64,000 nt of DNA. Source: JBCBKU01 sp038521345 (GTDB taxonomy: Bacteria; Pseudomonadota; Alphaproteobacteria; Rhodobacterales; Rhodobacteraceae). Every line of letters starts with the position of its first letter. Position 1 is the first letter of the stretch. Below are positions 60,078 to 64,000 of this stretch, piece after piece. A program made the position numbers and the translations under genes. The stretch is from contig JBCBKU010000014.1 of NCBI GenBank assembly GCA_038521345.1, positions 1 through 64,000 on the forward strand, given 5' to 3'. Below the pieces are notes generated by a model, which did no database searches, was not told the origin of the DNA, and worked only from the letters and a program-made list of their open reading frames with translations.

Positions 60078-61030
60078 TGCTGTCGAGAACCGCCGAAAAC
60101 CTGTTCTGGGTCGGCCGCTATCTCGAGCGGGCCGAGACAGTGGCGCGGCTCTTGGGCGTCGGGTCACGCAATTCGCTTATTCCCAACACCGGGGGCGGGT
60201 TCCGCAACGACTGGGATGCAGTGCTGCAGGCATCGGGGTCTTCGGTCGCGTTCCGGGCCAAGTATGGCGAAGCGGTCCAGCGCAACGTCGAGAGCTTTCT
60301 CTTCTTCGACCAAGAGAATGCCTCTTCGGTGGCGTCCTGTGTCGAGCGGGCACGAGAGAACGGGCGGATCGTGCGCACGGCGCTTTCCGGTCAGGTCTGG
60401 GATGCGCTGAACGGCGGGTTCCAGGAAATGCGCGAGCTGCGCAGGACCGAACGCTCGAAGCTGTCGCTTTCGGACCTGATCGACTGGACCAACCGGTACG
60501 CAGCGCATGTACGCGGTGCCGTCGAGGACACACAGCTTCGCAACGATGGGTATGACTTCATGCATATTGGCATGGCGATCGAGCGGGCTGACGCGACCGC
60601 GCGCATGCTTGATGTGAAGTACTTCGTGCTCTTGCCCGAGGCCGACTACGTCGGATCCGGGCTCGACAATTATCAATGGTGGACCATCCTGCGGGCGGTC
60701 TCGGCCCAGCGGGCCTTTGGGTGGGCCTATGGCGGCGACATGACCCCGGCCAAAATTGCTGACTTCCTGATCCTGAACCGCCTGTCCCCGAGGGCCCTTC
60801 TGACCTCCGTCGAAACGATCCTCACGCATCTCGAACGGCTGAGCCGTGGATACGGACGCTCAACACCCGCGCAGGCGACGGCACGTCGTATGGTCGCGGA
60901 CCTTTGTGAGGCTCAGGTGGACGATATCTTCGAAGAGGGTTTGCACGAATTCCTGACGCGGTTCATTCAGGAACTGGCCGAGTTGTCGGCGATCATCCGA
61001 GATGTCTATCTGAGCGGAGAAGCCCGGTGA
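60077..61030 (+). CDS. Alpha-E domain protein
   Basis: 317 residues, MLSRTAENLFWVGRYLERAETVARLL at the start, the DUF403 (alpha-E) signature. The rest is helical, with FMHIGMAIERADATARMLDVKYF and LEEL-like repeats. The family has no defined activity; it always occurs near ATP-grasp type 2 proteins and is thought to be a partner or substrate-binding scaffold. Start overlaps the ATP-grasp stop (TGATG) so translation is coupled. Confidence 0.9.
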   Translation: MLSRTAENLFWVGRYLERAETVARLLGVGSRNSLIPNTGGGFRNDWDAVLQASGSSVAFRAKYGEAVQRNVESFLFFDQENASSVASCVERARENGRIVRTALSGQVWDALNGGFQEMRELRRTERSKLSLSDLIDWTNRYAAHVRGAVEDTQLRNDGYDFMHIGMAIERADATARMLDVKYFVLLPEADYVGSGLDNYQWWTILRAVSAQRAFGWAYGGDMTPAKIADFLILNRLSPRALLTSVETILTHLERLSRGYGRSTPAQATARRMVADLCEAQVDDIFEEGLHEFLTRFIQELAELSAIIRDVYLSGEAR

Positions 61031-61845
61031 AACTCCACGTCTCGCACCGGACCGTATACCGGTACGTCGAACCTGTCCGCGGGATCGTTCAAAGCCACAA
61101 GCTGACACCGCTGACCAATGGCGCGCAGAGCGTTCTTGCATGGCACGTTCATGTCGAGGGGGCCGAGCGTGGCGCGACCTTCCGGGATGGCGCCGGCGAT
61201 ATCGTGGACACCATCTCGGTGCGCGGTCCAACTGAAGAGGTGGTCGTCGAGGTGGAAGGCGAGGTTGAGACCTTCGACACGAGCGGTGTCTTGCGCGGGC
61301 ACCGCGAAACCGTTGTGCCCGATGCCTATACGCGCGGGACGCGCTGGACCCGGCCGGATCGGGCGCTGACTGAGCTGGCCGAACGGGCGGTGCGCGGCAT
61401 AGCGGCGGATGACCGATTGGCGCAGGCGCACGCGCTTTGCGCCGCTATTGCAGATGCCATTAGCTACACGCCGGGCGAGACCGAACACGGCACCACCGCA
61501 GCCGAGGCCCTTGCGCTGGGCCACGGAGTCTGTGCCGACCATGCGCATGCATTGATCGCTGCTGGTTTGTCGCTGGACATGCCGGGTCGCTACGTGTCCG
61601 GCTATCTGCATTCGTCGGCAGAGGTCGGGGCGCCGGAGGCGAGCCATGCTTGGGCCGAGTTGTGGGTGCCGGATCTGGGCTGGGTGGCGTTTGATCCGTC
61701 CAACCGGACATGTGCCGATGAACGCTACATTCGCCTTGGGTCCGGGGCCAACGCGGCCGAGGCCGCGCCGATCCGCGGGATCGCGCTTGGATTAGGCGCA
61801 GAAGACCTCGACGTGGCGGTCGCGGTCACCCAGTCCGCCCAGTAG
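61027..61845 (+). CDS. Transglutaminase-like cysteine protease family protein
   Basis: 272 residues. A bacterial transglutaminase N-terminal beta domain (KLHVSHRTVYRYVEPVRGIVQSHKLTPL) precedes the core with the triad C169 (GHGVCADHAHAL), H207 (ASHAWAELW) and D223 (AFDPSNRT). Bacterial members of this type are usually cysteine peptidases or amidases. GTG start overlaps the alpha-E stop (GTGA). Third member of the ATP-grasp/alpha-E/transglutaminase unit. Confidence 0.9.
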   Translation: MKLHVSHRTVYRYVEPVRGIVQSHKLTPLTNGAQSVLAWHVHVEGAERGATFRDGAGDIVDTISVRGPTEEVVVEVEGEVETFDTSGVLRGHRETVVPDAYTRGTRWTRPDRALTELAERAVRGIAADDRLAQAHALCAAIADAISYTPGETEHGTTAAEALALGHGVCADHAHALIAAGLSLDMPGRYVSGYLHSSAEVGAPEASHAWAELWVPDLGWVAFDPSNRTCADERYIRLGSGANAAEAAPIRGIALGLGAEDLDVAVAVTQSAQ

Positions 61846-61854
61846 GGCGTCGCC

Positions 61855-62463
61855 CTATCGGCCGAGGCCGCCGAACGACCGGCGCATGTCCGGACCGACG
61901 CCCAGCCAGCCTTCGGTGACCCGTGCCAGATGCTCGTTGATGCGGACTTTCTGGGTTTGGCCCTGCTGTGCAGCGATGACCGCGGCCGATCCCGTGAACG
62001 CTTCAAGGTCCGCTTGGATGATCTCAGGCTCCGTCAGGAATGCACCGGTTCGTGCATCGGCAACGACAGCCAAGTAAGAGATGTTGTGGACCGCGGCCGG
62101 TGCTTCGCTGACGGCCTTCGGCGTCACCGCGTGGAAGGTGATCAGCTGCGCCCGGATCACGACAGGTTGCGAACCGCGCAGTTTCCGGGTTCCGGCGGTG
62201 ATCCCATTGTCCATGATCTCGGACACTTGGCTCCGACGATCACCGAAGGGGTCGCCGTGCCAGACGATATCCGCATCCGGCGCGAATGTGTTGTCGTTCG
62301 ATACCGTAAGGGCATCGGGGACCGTGACCTGGACGTCCTGAACGCTCCAGTTGCGGGACACGTCGATGCCAACGGCCCCGTCATAGTCGGTTGCCCAAGA
62401 GCCGGCGCAAGCCGACAAGCCAAGTGCCGCGAGCATGAGCGCGAGCGATTTGAACTTACGCAT
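61855..62463 (-). CDS. DUF6778 family lipoprotein
   Basis: 202 residues. MRKFKSLALMLAALGLSACAG is a lipoprotein signal with cysteine at 19. The mature part has WSVQDVQVTVPDALTVSNDNTF, the ADIVWHGDPFGDR stretch and RGSQPVVIRAQLITFHAVTP, matching the DUF6778 family of Rhodobacteraceae, function unknown. It is on the opposite strand inside the Anbu gene group, 9 bases from the transglutaminase stop. A start at 62496 would precede the signal and is less likely. Confidence 0.82.
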   Translation of the reverse strand: MRKFKSLALMLAALGLSACAGSWATDYDGAVGIDVSRNWSVQDVQVTVPDALTVSNDNTFAPDADIVWHGDPFGDRRSQVSEIMDNGITAGTRKLRGSQPVVIRAQLITFHAVTPKAVSEAPAAVHNISYLAVVADARTGAFLTEPEIIQADLEAFTGSAAVIAAQQGQTQKVRINEHLARVTEGWLGVGPDMRRSFGGLGR

Positions 62464-62793
62464 TCGAGTAATCCTTGTGCACGGGGCCAAGCACATGCTG
62501 GGGGCATTCCTGCGCTTTCGCGCACGGCTTGCGACAGATCGCAGCCGGCCCGGTGCTGTCCCGGTTCTCTGACGGATCGTTGGCCGTCATTGCCTGTTCT
62601 CCTAACCTCACTCAGATCTGAGCGCGCCGTAGACCTCCACGGCATTGTCATCCTTACGGAAATTAACGGTAAAAAAATGACGCAACTGTGGCTCAGAAAG
62701 AGAAGATTCTTTGCGCGATCTGGCATGTCGGGTCTTGTTGGGCCGGTCCACCGATGAAAAGCTCGCGCGGCACGGGCAGAGGGCAGAACTGAT

Positions 62794-63519
62794 ATGACGT
62801 ATTGCGTGGGCCTGCTTTTGGACCAAGGGGTCGTATTGTTGTCCGACACCCGGACCAACGCAGGCCTCGACAACATCGCCACTTACCGCAAGACCTTCGT
62901 GTTTGAAGAGCCCGGGGAACGCGTCGTCGCGATCATGACCGCCGGCAGCCTGAGCGTAACCCAGACCACAATCGCGCGGCTCGAAGAAGCGGCGACGGAC
63001 ATTGAGCCTGATCCTGCCACGTCGATCCTTGTCGCGCCGACGATGCTGCAGGTGGCCCAGCTCATCGGCCGTACGTTATCAGACGTCGCCGCCGAGGTTC
63101 AGGCTCGTATGGACCGGGCGGCGCAGATGGCCAGCGCCTCGCTGATCGTGGCAGGGCAGCGCCGGGGCGGAGATATGCGTATGTTCCTGGTTTACCCGGA
63201 GGGTAATTTTATCGAGGCAACGCCCGATACGCCGTTCCTGCAGATCGGTGAGCACAAGTATGGAAAACCCATACTTGATCGGGTCATCGAGCCCACGACG
63301 AGCATTGCCGACGCGACGAAGGCCGTGTTTCTTTCGATGGACTCGACGCTTCGGTCCAACCTTTCCGTGGGCATGCCGCTCGATTTGACCGTAATCAGGA
63401 AGGACGCGCTTGCGATCTCCGACTCCCGCCGGATCGAACCGGATGACACCGCGTTTCAGGAAATGAGCCGCGCGTGGTCTCAGGCGCTGCGGGCGGCGTT
63501 CCTCGATATCAAGCTCTAG
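62794..63519 (+). CDS. Anbu (proteasome-type protease)
   Basis: 241 residues. Anbu is the ancestral beta-subunit-like protease related to the proteasome and HslV. N-terminal MTYCVGLLLDQGVVLLSDTRTNAGLDN gives, after Met removal, T1 as nucleophile, with D17 and K32 in the expected positions. The TAGSLSVTQT turn near residue 50 matches proteasome-fold members. Genes for ATP-grasp, alpha-E and transglutaminase proteins lie directly upstream on the same strand, the known association of this family. Convergent with the next gene, sharing CTAG at the stop codons. A 297-base gap to the DUF6778 start holds its promoter. Confidence 0.93.
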   Translation: MTYCVGLLLDQGVVLLSDTRTNAGLDNIATYRKTFVFEEPGERVVAIMTAGSLSVTQTTIARLEEAATDIEPDPATSILVAPTMLQVAQLIGRTLSDVAAEVQARMDRAAQMASASLIVAGQRRGGDMRMFLVYPEGNFIEATPDTPFLQIGEHKYGKPILDRVIEPTTSIADATKAVFLSMDSTLRSNLSVGMPLDLTVIRKDALAISDSRRIEPDDTAFQEMSRAWSQALRAAFLDIKL

Positions 63520-64000
63520 GTCGTGATCCGGTCCAGTAGAGAGACGATGGCTTCCAAGAATTCTTGGCGCTGACGCGGCGCTTCCATAAGCAGTTCGTGA
63601 CGCGCGCCTTCGATCACCTTGATGTCAGCCTGAGGCAACCTCTGGGCCAATCTGGACACTGCAGCCACATCGATGATTGTCTCTTCGCCTCCCCATGCAA
63701 CAAGCGCCGGGACCTTGGCCGGCGGTTCCGCGCGGAAGGCCCGCGTCTCGGTCAGGGCTTCAAATAGCCATCGGACGCTGGGACCGCCGAGGGCAAAGCC
63801 TTCAACGCCACGCGCCTGCGATTGCATCCATTTCCAGATTTCGTGGTCGTGGGTCAGGGTGTTGCCGGCAAAGTCCCCGGTCGCGACATAGGATACACGG
63901 CGTGTCGACGGCGCGAATGCCGTGCTGCGGCCCAGTGCGATCAGGAACTGCGCAATTGACCGTGCCAGTGGCGCAAGGACAGGATTGATCGCGATCCCCC
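63516..64000 (-). CDS. Alpha/beta hydrolase (lysophospholipase-like), 5' end missing
   Basis: Partial gene, open from the window end to 63516: 160 codons of the C-terminal part are visible. The frame is continuous to the edge with no stop, so the true start lies outside. The C-terminal region contains the catalytic histidine in EGARHELLMEA and an acidic residue region VPALVAWGGEETIID, the pattern of monoacylglycerol lipase/lysophospholipase-type hydrolases. The nucleophile elbow is not in the window. Convergent with Anbu, sharing CTAG at the stops. Confidence 0.78.
   Translation of the reverse strand, partial: GIAINPVLAPLARSIAQFLIALGRSTAFAPSTRRVSYVATGDFAGNTLTHDHEIWKWMQSQARGVEGFALGGPSVRWLFEALTETRAFRAEPPAKVPALVAWGGEETIIDVAAVSRLAQRLPQADIKVIEGARHELLMEAPRQRQEFLEAIVSLLDRITT

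Noticed and set aside
1..64000. CRISPR array or complete insertion sequence
   Set aside because: No regularly spaced direct repeats and no transposase gene were seen on either strand.

Overview
The window looks like chromosomal DNA of a GC-rich alphaproteobacterium of the Rhodobacteraceae (roseobacter type). The protein repertoire points there: an alphaproteobacterial RpoD and RpoH, an nrdR-ribD / ribE-ribBX-ribH-nusB set, mmcB next to a DUF6324 gene, DUF6476 facing a pseudouridine synthase, DUF6778 lipoprotein, Tad pilus minor components, and the circularly permuted ATP-grasp / alpha-E / transglutaminase / Anbu group. The tRNA-His also has A73 with no encoded G-1, an alphaproteobacterial trait. 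No ribosomal RNA, CRISPR array or complete insertion sequence was seen.

Layout. 1-1.1 kb: a short tyrosine recombinase with a non-coding leader. 1.2-9.7 kb: a long minus-strand series headed by an AraC regulator. It contains an exported sulfatase, a formylglycine-generating enzyme that itself carries an export or anchor segment, a membrane-anchored DJ-1/PfpI protein, small membrane proteins, lipoproteins and an alpha/beta hydrolase. 9.7-10.9 kb: a gene-poor stretch of different composition with a small zinc-ribbon protein, next to tRNA-Glu. 11-16.5 kb: recJ, glpX and hom on the minus strand with an outer-membrane protein gene facing hom. 16.5-20.8 kb: a TetR regulator pair, then Tad pilus genes (VWA TadG, TadE and a TadE/F-like protein). 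21-25.5 kb: dnaG, rpoD and a HlyU-type gene.

25.5-29.3 kb: small enzymes, nrdR and ribD. 29.3-33.8 kb: kpsC, a polysaccharide export lipoprotein and kpsS on the minus strand, lying between ribD and the rest of the riboflavin operon. 33.9-37.6 kb: riboflavin synthase, an unknown protein, RibBX, lumazine synthase, NusB and a small membrane protein, mostly with overlapping starts and stops. 37.8-41.4 kb: secreted proteins, SOS-type mmcB with a LexA-like box, DUF6324 and a MarR-GNAT fusion. 41.6-44.9 kb: tRNA-His and a three-gene membrane protein / MoxR ATPase / VWA module. 45-48 kb: DUF6476 facing a pseudouridine synthase, rpoH with a CtrA-like box upstream, and a small monooxygenase. 48-54.4 kb: an exported metallophosphoesterase, a Gfo/Idh/MocA oxidoreductase, DUF4389, a nuclease-fold protein behind a hairpin that covers its ribosome binding site, and oligoendopeptidase F. 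54.6-58.6 kb: an ATP-dependent DNA ligase and its partner MBL-fold exonuclease, separated by a LysR/DUF1127 divergent pair.

58.6-63.5 kb: ATP-grasp, alpha-E, transglutaminase and Anbu protease genes, with a DUF6778 lipoprotein gene on the other strand. This is the best candidate for a poorly understood system: a predicted peptide-ligation and peptidase pathway coupled to a proteasome-like protease. The window ends inside an alpha/beta hydrolase gene. Gene names are by family recognition from the translated sequence; no database search was run.
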